Positions 17,800-26,325 of a DNA stretch of 64,000 nt are shown here, one piece after another. The notes below the pieces were generated by a model. It saw only the letters and a program-made list of their open reading frames with translations, searched no databases and was not told where the DNA came from. The position numbers were made by a program, and so were the translations under genes. This stretch comes from BM003 sp963699835. Its GTDB lineage: Bacteria > Pseudomonadota > Gammaproteobacteria > Steroidobacterales > BM003. The stretch's first letter is position 1. Each line of letters begins with the position of its first letter. The stretch covers positions 62,001 through 126,000 of the forward strand of contig CAVOVJ010000011.1 in NCBI GenBank assembly GCA_963699835.1, given 5' to 3'.

Positions 17800-17826
17800 G
17801 GGCTGGCCGCCAGCGGCGACCAGCCC
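17800..17826 (-). terminator. Strong hairpin after the methyltransferase gene
   Basis: A 12-bp stem (GGGCTGGTCGCC with GGCGGCCAGCCC on the minus strand, one G-T pair) closes a 3-base loop 26 bases after the methyltransferase stop. On the minus strand it is followed by GATTCCGTTTTAG, a weak T-run. It probably ends the methyltransferase transcript and separates it from hutH. Confidence 0.6.
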
Positions 17827-17852
17827 GCTCTTTATACCCGCGAGATACGCTG

Positions 17853-18593
17853 TCAGCGCGGTTTGCGAAAACGCAGTGTCATTCGATCGCTTTCGCCGAT
17901 CCCGCGATAACGCTCCCTGTCCACGTCGCCAAGACGATAACTTGGGGGCAGTGTCCAGACTCCCTCGGGATGATCGTGGGTATCTTTGGGATTCGCGTTG
18001 ATCTCGGAGCGAGCCTCGGCGACAAATCCCGCGGCCTGGGCAATGGCGATCACGGCCTGCTCCGTTACGTAACCCGATTTCGAACTGTCGGCGGGCGCCC
18101 CGGGGGCGGCACGGTGCTGGACGACGCCGAGCACGCCGCCGGGTTTGAGGACCCTGAAGGCCTCGGCGAAGACACTGTCTGCCAACCCGTTGTTGATGAA
18201 GCTGTGGGTGTTACGGAACGTCAGTACCATGTCGGCGGAGCCCGGCGCGCCCAGGGAGGTCTTGCGCGGGGGGTCCCATTCAATGATTTTGACACTGCCG
18301 TATACGTCAGGGTTGGCAGCGACCTTGTCCATCAGCGCCTTGTGCAGACGCGGACGATATTCGGGAGTCGTGTCCATGCCATAACTGGCAGCCACCAGGG
18401 TTCCCTCGTCGCGCAGAAACGGAGCCAGAATCTCGGTGTACCAGCCACCGCCCGGCCACAGCTCGATGACTGTCATACCTGGTTCGATGCCGAAAAAAGC
18501 GAGCGTCTCCACCGGATCCCGGTTTTCGTCGCGCGCCTGGTTGGCGGGACTGCGATGGGTGCCGCCAACGGCCTTCAGAAGGCCGGTACCCAC
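17853..18593 (-). CDS. Class I SAM-dependent methyltransferase, probably exported; N-terminus out of frame
   Basis: 246 residues in the intact frame from a GTG at 18593. It belongs to a gammaproteobacterial group of methyltransferase-fold proteins that usually carry signal peptides: HRSPANQARDENRDPVETLAFFGI, then motif I as VIELWPGGGWYTEILAP, and LTFRNTHSFIN. The frame stays open upstream without a good start, while a signal-peptide-like start (MKTQIKTTVLSLTL) with a GGAAGG ribosome site lies at 18690 in another frame. Removing one T at 18648 joins the two and gives 278 residues. Methyl acceptor unknown. Either the coding start is damaged or one base is surplus in the sequence. Confidence 0.82.
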   Translation of the reverse strand: MGTGLLKAVGGTHRSPANQARDENRDPVETLAFFGIEPGMTVIELWPGGGWYTEILAPFLRDEGTLVAASYGMDTTPEYRPRLHKALMDKVAANPDVYGSVKIIEWDPPRKTSLGAPGSADMVLTFRNTHSFINNGLADSVFAEAFRVLKPGGVLGVVQHRAAPGAPADSSKSGYVTEQAVIAIAQAAGFVAEARSEINANPKDTHDHPEGVWTLPPSYRLGDVDRERYRGIGESDRMTLRFRKPR

Positions 18594-18621
18594 AGCGTCG
18601 GCGTGATGTTCGGCGCGCGCT

Positions 18622-18690
18622 TCACCGGTGACCTGAAATCCGAAGGCAGAGTGTCAGTGACAGTACGGTTGTTTTGATCTGAGTTTTCAT
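18622..18690 (-). other. Out-of-frame signal-peptide leader of the methyltransferase
   Basis: ATG at 18690, preceded by GGAAGG, encodes 22 residues with a basic start and hydrophobic core, then stops at 18622. One base less at 18648 would run it into the methyltransferase frame as LSLTL-AFGFQVTGEARAE, with a plausible signal-peptidase site after the Ala residues. Not an independent gene. Confidence 0.75.
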
Positions 18691-18790
18691 TTTCCTTCCG
18701 TTTGTTTCAACCAAAATCGGGTTAAGTCCGGGCCATCGCGCGATCGTTGATCTGGCCGCAACCGCCGGGGTTCGTCGAGAGCGCGGGCGC

Positions 18791-20458
18791 TCAGCGCTGC
18801 AACGGCTTGTAACGCAGCCGGTGCGGTTGTGCGGCTTCATCGCCGCGGCGACGGTGAAAATCCTCCTCGTAGGCCTGGTAATTCCCCTCGAACCACACCA
18901 CTTCGCTGTTGCCCTCGAACGCCAGAATATGCGTGGCGATGCGGTCGAGAAACCAGCGATCATGCGAGATCACGGCTGCGCAGCCGGGAAACGTCAGCAG
19001 GGCTTCCTCGAGCGCGCGGAGCGTTTCCACATCGAGATCATTGGTCGGTTCGTCGAGCAACAGCACATTTCCGCCGGAACGCAGCAGCTTGGCCAGGTGT
19101 ACCCGGTTGCGCTCGCCACCCGACAGACTGCCCACGTGTTTTTGCTGATCCGCACCCTTGAAATTGAAGCGCCCGACATAGGCTCGCGAGGGAGTTTCGT
19201 AATTGCCGATCCGGATGATGTCCTGGCCGTCCGAGATTTCTTCCCACACGGTCTTGTCGTCGCTGAGTGCTGCCCGGCTCTGATCCACGTAGGCGAGTTC
19301 GACGCTGTCGCCAAAACGGATGTCACCGTTGTCGGGGGTTTCCTGTCCGGCCAGCATGCGGAACAGCGTCGTTTTTCCAGCCCCGTTCGGGCCGATGATC
19401 CCGACAATGCCACCGCGCGGCAGACTGAAACTCAGATCGTCTATCAACAGGCGATCGCCGAATCCCTTACTGAGCCCGGTTGCCTCAATGACGAGGTCGC
19501 CAAGCCGTGGCCCCGGCGGGATATAGATTTCGTTGGTCTCATTGCGACGCTGGTAGTCCTGGCTGGACAGCTCCTCGAACTGGCGCAGCCGCGCCTTCGA
19601 CTTCGCCTGGCGGCCTTTCGGGTTGGTGCGTACCCATTCCAGTTCATGCTGCATCGAGCGTATGCGCGCGCTCTCCTGTTTTTCCTCGATTTCCAGACGC
19701 TGCTCTTTCTGTTCCAGCCACGAGGTGTAGTTGCCTTGCCAAGGGATTCCATGACCGCGGTCCAGCTCCAGAATCCAGCCGGCGACATTGTCGAGAAAAT
19801 AGCGATCATGGGTCACCGCAATAACGGTGCCGGGATAAGACTCGAGGAAGCGCTCAAGCCAGGCCACCGATTCCGCATCGAGGTGGTTGGTAGGTTCGTC
19901 CAGCAGAAGCATATCCGGCTTTTCGAGCAGCAAACGGCACAAAGCGACACGCCGCCGTTCGCCGCCGGACAGTCTGGTCACCTCGGCATCCCATGGCGGC
20001 AAGCGCAGGGCGTCGGCCGCAATTTCCAGCGCCCGTTCGAGATTGTGGCCGTCACCGGCCTCGACAATGTTCTCGAGCCGCGCCTGTTCTTTCGCCAGGG
20101 CATCGAAATCGGCGTCGGGCTCAGCGTACGCGGCATAGACTTCTTCGAGCCGCTGCAGTGCGGCGGTGATCTCCCCGAGCGCCAGCTCGACGTTGCCGCG
20201 CACGTCGAGTTTGTCGTCGAGCTGCGGTTCCTGGGGCAGGTAGCCGATCCTGATTCCGGGCTGCGGCCGCGCTTCACCCTCGAATTCGGTGTCTGCGCCG
20301 GCCATGATTCGCAACAGCGTCGATTTGCCCGAGCCGTTGAGCCCGAGCACTCCGATTTTCGCTCCGGGGAAAAAACTCAGGGAAATGTCACGCAGAATGT
20401 ACTTCTTCGGAGGCACGATTCTGGCGACCCGGTTCATTGTGTAGACGTACTGGGCCAT
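18791..20458 (-). CDS. ettA: Energy-dependent translational throttle protein EttA (ABC-F ATPase)
   Basis: 555 residues, identical in length to E. coli EttA. Two ABC ATPase domains with Walker A GLNGSGKST and GPNGAGKTT, signature LSGGERRRVALC and LSGGERNRV, and Walker B LLLDEPTNHLD and LLLDEPTNDLD, joined by the charged ABC-F linker. EttA binds the ribosomal E site and gates entry into elongation by ATP/ADP ratio. The start MAQYVYTMNRV at 20458 matches the family; an upstream frame extension is not conserved. Divergent from glyA with 163 bases between starts. Confidence 0.96.
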   Translation of the reverse strand: MAQYVYTMNRVARIVPPKKYILRDISLSFFPGAKIGVLGLNGSGKSTLLRIMAGADTEFEGEARPQPGIRIGYLPQEPQLDDKLDVRGNVELALGEITAALQRLEEVYAAYAEPDADFDALAKEQARLENIVEAGDGHNLERALEIAADALRLPPWDAEVTRLSGGERRRVALCRLLLEKPDMLLLDEPTNHLDAESVAWLERFLESYPGTVIAVTHDRYFLDNVAGWILELDRGHGIPWQGNYTSWLEQKEQRLEIEEKQESARIRSMQHELEWVRTNPKGRQAKSKARLRQFEELSSQDYQRRNETNEIYIPPGPRLGDLVIEATGLSKGFGDRLLIDDLSFSLPRGGIVGIIGPNGAGKTTLFRMLAGQETPDNGDIRFGDSVELAYVDQSRAALSDDKTVWEEISDGQDIIRIGNYETPSRAYVGRFNFKGADQQKHVGSLSGGERNRVHLAKLLRSGGNVLLLDEPTNDLDVETLRALEEALLTFPGCAAVISHDRWFLDRIATHILAFEGNSEVVWFEGNYQAYEEDFHRRRGDEAAQPHRLRYKPLQR

Positions 20459-20570
20459 GGGGTCTCGCATTTGTCGGGAAAGGCGCGGGATTATCGGCAA
20501 TCGCGGCCCGCCATGCCAGTGGTGTACCGCTGGAGCAAAGGCGGGCGGCGTGGCCCCCGTTGCAGCGCGC

Positions 20571-20583
20571 CCTCGGGTACAAT
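20571..20583 (+). promoter_or_regulatory. Candidate glyA -10 region
   Basis: CCTCGGGTACAAT, with TACAAT at 20578-20583, lies 39 bases before the glyA ATG and is followed by the GC-rich stretch CGCCGC. No -35 with normal spacing is evident. It shares CCTCGGGTA with the purL upstream region. Confidence 0.4.
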
Positions 20584-20621
20584 CGCCGCAACCTGCCATT
20601 TTTGTTCATGGAGACGCCAGA

Positions 20622-21911
20622 ATGTTCACGCCCGACCTGACAATTGCCGCATTCGATCCGGAACTGGCTTCGGCCATGGAACAGGAACGCCAGCGTCAGG
20701 AAGACCACATCGAACTTATCGCCTCCGAGAACTACGCCAGCCCTGCTGTGCTCGAGGCGCAGGGATCAGTGCTGACCAACAAGTACGCGGAGGGTTATCC
20801 CGGCAAGCGCTATTACGGTGGTTGCGAGTTCGTGGATATCGCCGAACGTCTGGCGATCGAACGTGTGTGCAAGCTATTTGGGGCGGACTATGCCAACGTA
20901 CAGCCGCATTCCGGCTCGCAAGCCAACGCCGCGGTGTTTATGGCGCTGTTGCAGCCGGGCGATACGATTCTCGGGATGAGTCTTGCGCACGGGGGGCATC
21001 TGACCCATGGTGCCAAGGTCAATTTTTCCGGCAAGCTGTTTAATGCCGTTCAGTACGGTATTGACGAGAACAGCGGCGAGATCGATTACGAACAGGTCGG
21101 CGCGCTCGCCCGCGAACATCGCCCGCGGATGATCGTGGCCGGTTTTTCCGCCTACTCCAGAGTCATCGACTGGCAGAAATTTCGTGACATAGCCGACGAG
21201 GTGGGTGCCTACTTCGTTGTCGACATGGCGCATGTCGCCGGTCTCGTTGCCGCGGGCGTTTATCCGAGCCCGGTTGCCATCGCTGATGTCGTGACCAGCA
21301 CTACACACAAGACGCTGCGCGGCCCGCGTGGCGGCATCATCCTTGCGCGCGAAAACGCCGAGCTGACGAAAAAACTCAACTCGCTGGTTTTCCCGGGTAC
21401 CCAGGGCGGACCGCTGATGCATGTCATCGCGGCCAAAGCCGTGGCTTTTCTCGAGGCGATGCAACCCGGGTTTGTCGAGTATCAGCAGCAGGTGGTCGCC
21501 AATGCCCGGCTGATGACAGAGATCCTGACGCAGCGGGGTTTCAGGATCGTTTCCGGCGGGACCGACAATCACCTGTTGCTGCTTGACCTGATCGACAAGG
21601 ACATCACGGGCAAGGATGCGGATGCAGCGCTGGGGCGCGCAAATATCACGGTCAACAAGAACGCGGTGCCAAACGATCCGCGGTCGCCTTTTGTAACGAG
21701 TGGCCTGCGTCTTGGAACCCCCGCGATCACCACGCGCGGATTCGGCACGGACGAGGTAACGGCACTGACTCACTGGATTGCCGATATTCTCGACGACATT
21801 TCCAACGAGGACACGATCGACCGGGTGCGCGGACAGGTTCTGGAACTGTGCGGCCGGTTTCCCGTCTACCGCGCGGCGCCGTCGGCGACGCAGGCCGCGG
21901 TTGGCGCGTGA
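20622..21911 (+). CDS. glyA: Serine hydroxymethyltransferase
   Basis: 429 residues. It makes glycine and 5,10-methylene-THF from serine, feeding one-carbon units to purine and thymidylate synthesis. Visible: N-terminal HIELIASENYASPAV, GYPGKRYYGG, PHSGSQANAAV and the PLP lysine K230 in TSTTHKTLRGPRGG. The ATG at 20622 fits the family start (MFTP...). It leads a long same-strand run: nrdR begins 11 bases after its stop, and the riboflavin genes follow. Confidence 0.97.
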   Translation: MFTPDLTIAAFDPELASAMEQERQRQEDHIELIASENYASPAVLEAQGSVLTNKYAEGYPGKRYYGGCEFVDIAERLAIERVCKLFGADYANVQPHSGSQANAAVFMALLQPGDTILGMSLAHGGHLTHGAKVNFSGKLFNAVQYGIDENSGEIDYEQVGALAREHRPRMIVAGFSAYSRVIDWQKFRDIADEVGAYFVVDMAHVAGLVAAGVYPSPVAIADVVTSTTHKTLRGPRGGIILARENAELTKKLNSLVFPGTQGGPLMHVIAAKAVAFLEAMQPGFVEYQQQVVANARLMTEILTQRGFRIVSGGTDNHLLLLDLIDKDITGKDADAALGRANITVNKNAVPNDPRSPFVTSGLRLGTPAITTRGFGTDEVTALTHWIADILDDISNEDTIDRVRGQVLELCGRFPVYRAAPSATQAAVGA

Positions 21912-21921
21912 TTCGTGAGCA

Positions 21922-22446
21922 ATGCACTGTCCTTTCTGCGGTCACTCTGAAACCAAGGTAGCCGACTCCCGTTTGGCGGGAGAAGGGCGCCAGGTGCGGC
22001 GGCGGCGCGAGTGCCTGAGTTGTGCCGAGCGATTCACGACTTTCGAAACGGCGGAACTGGTGCTGCCTCATGTCGTAAAGAGCGACGCCAGCCGCCAGCC
22101 GTTCGACGAGGCCAAACTCCGTGCCGGGATCGAGCGGGCTTTGGAGAAACGCCCGGTAAGCAGCGAAGCCGTGGAGGAGGCGTTGTCCCGAATCGTGCAC
22201 AAACTCCAGGTGGCCGGGGAGCGCGAAGTACATTCAGTCCTGATTGGCGAACTCGTTATGGAAGAGTTGCGCCAGCTCGACGAAGTCGCTTTCGTCCGCT
22301 TTGCTTCCGTCTACCGCAGTTTTCAGGATGTCGAGGAATTTCGCGAGGAGATCGAACGCTTGCAACAGGTATCGCGCGAGTTTGCCGATCGCGAACAGAT
22401 GTCCCTGTTGCCCGAGGATCGGCTGCGACGTGGCCGGCGCCAGTGA
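21922..22446 (+). CDS. nrdR: Transcriptional repressor NrdR
   Basis: 174 residues. NrdR represses ribonucleotide reductase genes when its ATP-cone binds dATP. The zinc ribbon has C3, C6, C31 and C34 with the conserved basic stretch VRRRRECLSC and FTTFE, followed by an ATP-cone (~residues 46-136). The last ~25 residues are charged and variable. The stop overlaps the ribD GTG start (GTGA), consistent with the widespread nrdR-ribD coupling. No NrdR box was noticed in this window. Confidence 0.97.
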   Translation: MHCPFCGHSETKVADSRLAGEGRQVRRRRECLSCAERFTTFETAELVLPHVVKSDASRQPFDEAKLRAGIERALEKRPVSSEAVEEALSRIVHKLQVAGEREVHSVLIGELVMEELRQLDEVAFVRFASVYRSFQDVEEFREEIERLQQVSREFADREQMSLLPEDRLRRGRRQ

Positions 22447-23540
22447 GTCTGACAGCGACGGATGAGGGATACATGGTGCGCGCGCTGGCGCTTGCGGCGC
22501 GCGGACTCTATACGACCCATCCAAATCCGCGGGTCGGCTGCGTTATTGTCAACGGCGATCAGGTTGTGGCGGAGGGTTGGCACCGGCGTGCCGGGGAGCC
22601 GCATGCCGAGGCGCTGGCGCTGGCCGAGGCCGGCGCGCGTGCGCGCGGGGCGACGATCTATCTGACTCTCGAGCCATGCAGCCATCGCGGCAGAACTGAG
22701 CCATGCGTCGATGCAGTCATCGCGGCGGGGCCGGCTCGCGTCATTGTAGCGATGCGCGACCCCAATCCCCTCGTCGATGGCAACGGCATTGGCACAATGC
22801 GCGACGCGGGGATCCAGGTAGAAGTGGGCCTTTGCGGCGAACGTGCCGAGGCGCTCAACCGCGGGTTCGTGTCGCGAATGCGCCGTGGCAGGCCATGGGT
22901 GGTCAGCAAGATCGCGGCGAGTGTCGACGGCCGCACTGCCCTCGCCAGCGGCGAAAGCAAATGGATTTCCAGCGCGGAATCGCGGACCGATGTGCAACGG
23001 CTTCGGGCTGGTTGCAGCGCGATTCTCACGGGCATCGGCACTGTGCTCGCGGACGATCCGTCGCTGAATGTTCGCCTCGAGGGCTGCGAACGGCAACCGC
23101 TGCGGGTGATTTGTGATACCCGCCTGCGTATTGCGCCGACTGCACGAACCCTCGGCGTCGATGGCTCCGTGTTGATTGCGACGGCCAGCCGCGACAGCGA
23201 CCGGCGCGCTGCGCTTGCGCTGGCAGGCGCCGGGTTCCTGGACATCGCGGAGCGGGGCGGTCATCTTGATCTGCGCCAGCTGCTCGAGCAGCTGGCGCAG
23301 CGCGAAGTCAACGAGGTCCTGGTTGAGGCCGGGGCGCATTTGAACGGTGCGCTGGCCGCAGCGGGGCTGCTGGATGAGCTGGTGGTCTACTACGCGCCGA
23401 GTCTGCTGGGCAGCGACGGCCGCGGCATGTTTCACCTGCCGCAGGTCGCATCCATGTCCGACAAGGTAGAATGCAGTTTTTTGGAAAGCGTCAGAGTCGG
23501 GCCGGATCTCAGAGTCCGGTTGCTCTTCGCAGATACCTAG
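22443..23540 (+). CDS. ribD: Bifunctional deaminase/reductase of riboflavin synthesis
   Basis: 365 residues from the GTG at 22443 (E. coli 367). The N-terminal deaminase has the zinc motif HAE (PHAEALAL) and PCSHRGRTEPC; the C-terminal reductase has KIAASVDGRTAL, GIGTVLADDP and a late VEAGAHLNGAL. It deaminates then reduces the pyrimidine intermediate of riboflavin synthesis using NADPH. The GTG overlaps the nrdR stop and places the conserved D.GYM.RAL.LA.RG at the right distance; the ATG at 22473 would truncate it. ribE follows 7 bases later. Confidence 0.96.
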   Translation: MSLTATDEGYMVRALALAARGLYTTHPNPRVGCVIVNGDQVVAEGWHRRAGEPHAEALALAEAGARARGATIYLTLEPCSHRGRTEPCVDAVIAAGPARVIVAMRDPNPLVDGNGIGTMRDAGIQVEVGLCGERAEALNRGFVSRMRRGRPWVVSKIAASVDGRTALASGESKWISSAESRTDVQRLRAGCSAILTGIGTVLADDPSLNVRLEGCERQPLRVICDTRLRIAPTARTLGVDGSVLIATASRDSDRRAALALAGAGFLDIAERGGHLDLRQLLEQLAQREVNEVLVEAGAHLNGALAAAGLLDELVVYYAPSLLGSDGRGMFHLPQVASMSDKVECSFLESVRVGPDLRVRLLFADT

Positions 23541-23547
23541 GATTTCG

Positions 23548-24195
23548 ATGTTCACCGGCATCATCGAGGCCACCGGCAGGATCAGGGCGCGGCGCGGCGT
23601 CGGCGGCGACGTACGTCTCGAGATCCAGTCGGATGGGCTCGAATTCTCCGCCGTCAAGCCGGGCGACAGCATTGCGGTAAACGGAGTCTGCCTTACCGCG
23701 ATCGAACTTGGTCCGGACTGGTTCGCCGCCGATTGCTCTGTCGAGACATTGAGTCTGACCAGTCTCGGTGGTCTTGATGATCGCGCCAGGCTCAATCTCG
23801 AAAAGGCGCTGGTTGCCGGCCAGCCCCTCGGCGGCCATCTTGTCAGCGGACATGTCGATGGCATCGGCTGCTGTGTGTCGCGTCGCGCGGACGCCCGGTC
23901 GGTGCGCTTCGAGTTCGAGTTGCCGCGCGAACTTGCGCGCTATGTCGCACGCAAAGGCTCGATCTGTATCGATGGCGTCAGTCTTACGGTTAATGATGTT
24001 GCCGGTGAACGGTTCGGCGTGAATATCGTGCCGCATACGCTTGCCGCGACGAACATCGGCGACATTGCTCCGGGCACAATCGTCAATATCGAGGTGGATG
24101 TTATTGCGCGGTACCTGGAACAACTCCTGCGAGACCGGGGGGATGGCGGTCTCGATCTCGACAAGCTCAGGCTGCACGGCTTCGCTGCGGACTAG
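23548..24195 (+). CDS. ribE: Riboflavin synthase, alpha chain
   Basis: 215 residues with the expected internal duplication: two lumazine-binding barrels, the first starting MFTGIIEATG and the second at FTGHVDG-like LVSGHVDGIG near residue 98. It dismutates two 6,7-dimethyl-8-ribityllumazine molecules to riboflavin. Motifs VNGVCLTA and IDGVSLTVN are the paired substrate-binding segments. Between ribD and ribB in a tight operon (7 and 12 bases). Confidence 0.96.
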   Translation: MFTGIIEATGRIRARRGVGGDVRLEIQSDGLEFSAVKPGDSIAVNGVCLTAIELGPDWFAADCSVETLSLTSLGGLDDRARLNLEKALVAGQPLGGHLVSGHVDGIGCCVSRRADARSVRFEFELPRELARYVARKGSICIDGVSLTVNDVAGERFGVNIVPHTLAATNIGDIAPGTIVNIEVDVIARYLEQLLRDRGDGGLDLDKLRLHGFAAD

Positions 24196-24207
24196 ACGGA
24201 GAGAAGT

Positions 24208-25353
24208 ATGGCGCTCAATACGATTGAGGAAGTCCTAGAGGATCTGCGGCTTGGCCGGATGGTTATCATCATGGATGACGAGGATCGCGAAAACGAGGGT
24301 GACCTGGTAATGGCCGCCGACAGGGTTACCCCGGATGCCATTAATTTCATGGCCCGGTACGGTCGTGGCCTGATTTGCCTGACGCTGACCCGAGACCGTT
24401 GCCGGCAACTGCGTTTGCCGCTGATGGTGTCGGATACCGACGATCAGCACGGCACCAATTTCACGTTGTCGATCGAGGCGGCCGAGGGCATCACTACCGG
24501 CATCTCCGCGCATGATCGCGCGGTCACCGTGGCAGCGGCGGTCAAGCCCGATGCGAGGCCGGAGGACTTGCGCCAGCCGGGGCATATTTTCCCGCTCATG
24601 GCCCAGGCCGGAGGTGTTCTGAGCAGGGCCGGACATACCGAGGCCGGTTGCGATCTTGCGCGACTCTCGGGTGCAAGCGAGCCGTCCGCCGTGATCGTTG
24701 AAATCATGAACGAGGACGGGACGATGGCGCGGCGCCCCGATCTCGAGAAATTCGCGGCCCACCACGGCCTCAAAATTGGCACGATTGCCGACCTGATTCG
24801 CTACCGCCTGGACAAGGAACCTAGCGTCGAACGGATCATGGAGCAGGACGTCAGCACCGCGTTCGGCCAGTGGCGCCTCTATTGCTATGACGATTACGTG
24901 CATCGTAACGTCCACCTGGCACTTGTGAAGGGGGATCTTTCGCAGCAAGATGCGCCGCTGGTTCGGGTTCACTTGCCCGACACACTGCGGGATGTCGTCG
25001 GAGTACGCAGCCCGGCGCTTGGCTGGCCTCTCGGCGATGCGATGCAATGGATCGAGGACGAGGGAGTTGGCGTCGTGATAATCCTGCGCCAGCAGGAGGG
25101 TCCGCGCGAGCTGATAGATGCCGCTGCCTCGCTGCAGGCAGGTGCGCATTTGAAGGAAGCCGGTGGAGGCGGAGCGCCGATGCTCCGAACCTATGGCATC
25201 GGCGCGCAGATTTTGCGCGATCTAGGCGTACACCGGATGCGCGTGCTGAGCTCGCCGAAACAGATGCAGGGCATCTCGGGATTCGATCTCGAGGTCGTCG
25301 GCTATGTCGACGAGCGCCCGCTCACGGCCAAAGCCGCCGCCGCATCGGACTGA
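24208..25353 (+). CDS. ribB: 3,4-dihydroxy-2-butanone-4-phosphate synthase with degenerate GTP cyclohydrolase II-like tail (RibBX)
   Basis: 381 residues. The N-terminal half is a complete DHBP synthase: DDEDRENEGDLV with the acidic metal site, THEHGT-region DDQHGTNFT, SAHDRA and GHTEAGCDLA. The C-terminal ~170 residues align by length with GTP cyclohydrolase II but lack its zinc cysteines (the C-x10-C-x-C motif is absent, with no Cys in that segment), so only the ribulose-5-phosphate to DHBP reaction is expected. Such RibBX fusions occur in other proteobacteria, where the tail may be structural or regulatory. A true RibA must be elsewhere. Neighbours are ribE and ribH. Confidence 0.94.
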   Translation: MALNTIEEVLEDLRLGRMVIIMDDEDRENEGDLVMAADRVTPDAINFMARYGRGLICLTLTRDRCRQLRLPLMVSDTDDQHGTNFTLSIEAAEGITTGISAHDRAVTVAAAVKPDARPEDLRQPGHIFPLMAQAGGVLSRAGHTEAGCDLARLSGASEPSAVIVEIMNEDGTMARRPDLEKFAAHHGLKIGTIADLIRYRLDKEPSVERIMEQDVSTAFGQWRLYCYDDYVHRNVHLALVKGDLSQQDAPLVRVHLPDTLRDVVGVRSPALGWPLGDAMQWIEDEGVGVVIILRQQEGPRELIDAAASLQAGAHLKEAGGGGAPMLRTYGIGAQILRDLGVHRMRVLSSPKQMQGISGFDLEVVGYVDERPLTAKAAAASD

Positions 25354-25384
25354 TGATCAAACCAATGGATTCAGAGTATCGGAT

Positions 25385-25861
25385 ATGAACAAGACCCGGA
25401 TCGTTGAAGGCGATCTTGCTGCGCGTGATCTGAGACTGGCGATCGTTGCAACCCGATTCAACGAGTTCATCGTCGAGAGTCTGGTCAAGTCTGCGGTAGC
25501 CACGTTGCGTCGGCACGGCGCCGACCCGTCCAATCTGACGATTATTCATGTGCCGGGAGCATTCGAGCTGCCGCTGGCGGTCTCACGAGTTGCTGCATCG
25601 CGGCGCTACGATGGAGTCATCGCACTCGGCGCGGTTATTCGCGGCGGGACGCCGCATTTCGAGTACGTGGCGGGTGAATGTGCAAAAGGTCTGTCCGCGG
25701 TCGCACGGGAGACCGGCGTACCGGTGGGGTTCGGAGTACTGACCGTCGACACCATTGAGCAGGCGATCGAGCGTGCCGGCACCAAGGCGGGCAACAAGGG
25801 TGCCGAGGCGGCGTTGTCGGTCGTTGAGATGGCCAACCTGATGCGCGAGCTCGGTAATTGA
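25385..25861 (+). CDS. ribH: 6,7-dimethyl-8-ribityllumazine synthase
   Basis: 158 residues, the usual size of the subunit that builds icosahedral or pentameric lumazine synthase. Visible: ATRFNEFIVESL, the VPGAFELPLA substrate segment, LGAVIRGGTPHFEYV with the catalytic His, and GVLTVDTIEQAIERAGTKAGNKG. It condenses DHBP with the ribityl-pyrimidine. The ATG at 25385 leaves 31 bases after ribB; nusB starts 1 base after its stop. Confidence 0.97.
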   Translation: MNKTRIVEGDLAARDLRLAIVATRFNEFIVESLVKSAVATLRRHGADPSNLTIIHVPGAFELPLAVSRVAASRRYDGVIALGAVIRGGTPHFEYVAGECAKGLSAVARETGVPVGFGVLTVDTIEQAIERAGTKAGNKGAEAALSVVEMANLMRELGN

Positions 25862-25862
25862 T

Positions 25863-26312
25863 ATGGGAGCGCGCGCCCCACACGGCAAGATGGTCCGCGG
25901 ACGCCGGCTGGCGCGCGAACGCGCAATGCAGGCGCTGTATCAATGGCAGATCCAGGATCAGCCGATCAAAGACGTCTGCAACCAGTTTCTGGCGGACGAG
26001 CAGAATGCGGATATCGATACCGAGTACTTCACGGAACTCTTGCTCGGCGCCGCCGGGCAGCGCGACGATCTGGATTCGCGGATTGCTGAATTTGCCGATC
26101 GCCATCCGACCCTGCTGGATCCGGTAGAACACGCCATCCTCTGGGTCGGATTCTATGAATTGCTCAATCGCATCGATGTGCCGTTTCGGGTTGTGCTGAA
26201 TGAAGCGGTCGAGCTGACGCGGACGTTTGGCGCCGAGGACGGGCACAAGTACGTGAATGCGGTCATGGACCGCGCGGCGGCCGAGCTACGCGCCGTCGAG
26301 CATCGGGCCTAG
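25863..26312 (+). CDS. nusB: Transcription antitermination protein NusB
   Basis: 149 residues, all-helical. NusB pairs with S10 (NusE) to bind BoxA in rRNA operons and suppress termination. Family features: basic start RGRRLARERAMQALYQWQ, then ELLLGA, and the C-terminal ILWVGFYELL, PFRVVLNEAVELTRTFG and KYVNAVMD. Placement directly after ribH is typical of gammaproteobacteria. Confidence 0.96.
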   Translation: MGARAPHGKMVRGRRLARERAMQALYQWQIQDQPIKDVCNQFLADEQNADIDTEYFTELLLGAAGQRDDLDSRIAEFADRHPTLLDPVEHAILWVGFYELLNRIDVPFRVVLNEAVELTRTFGAEDGHKYVNAVMDRAAAELRAVEHRA

Positions 26313-26325
26313 GCGAGGCCCGGTC

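Noticed and set aside
24850..25330. Active GTP cyclohydrolase II (RibA) domain in the ribB product
   Set aside because: The zinc-binding cysteines are absent, so only RibB activity is claimed.
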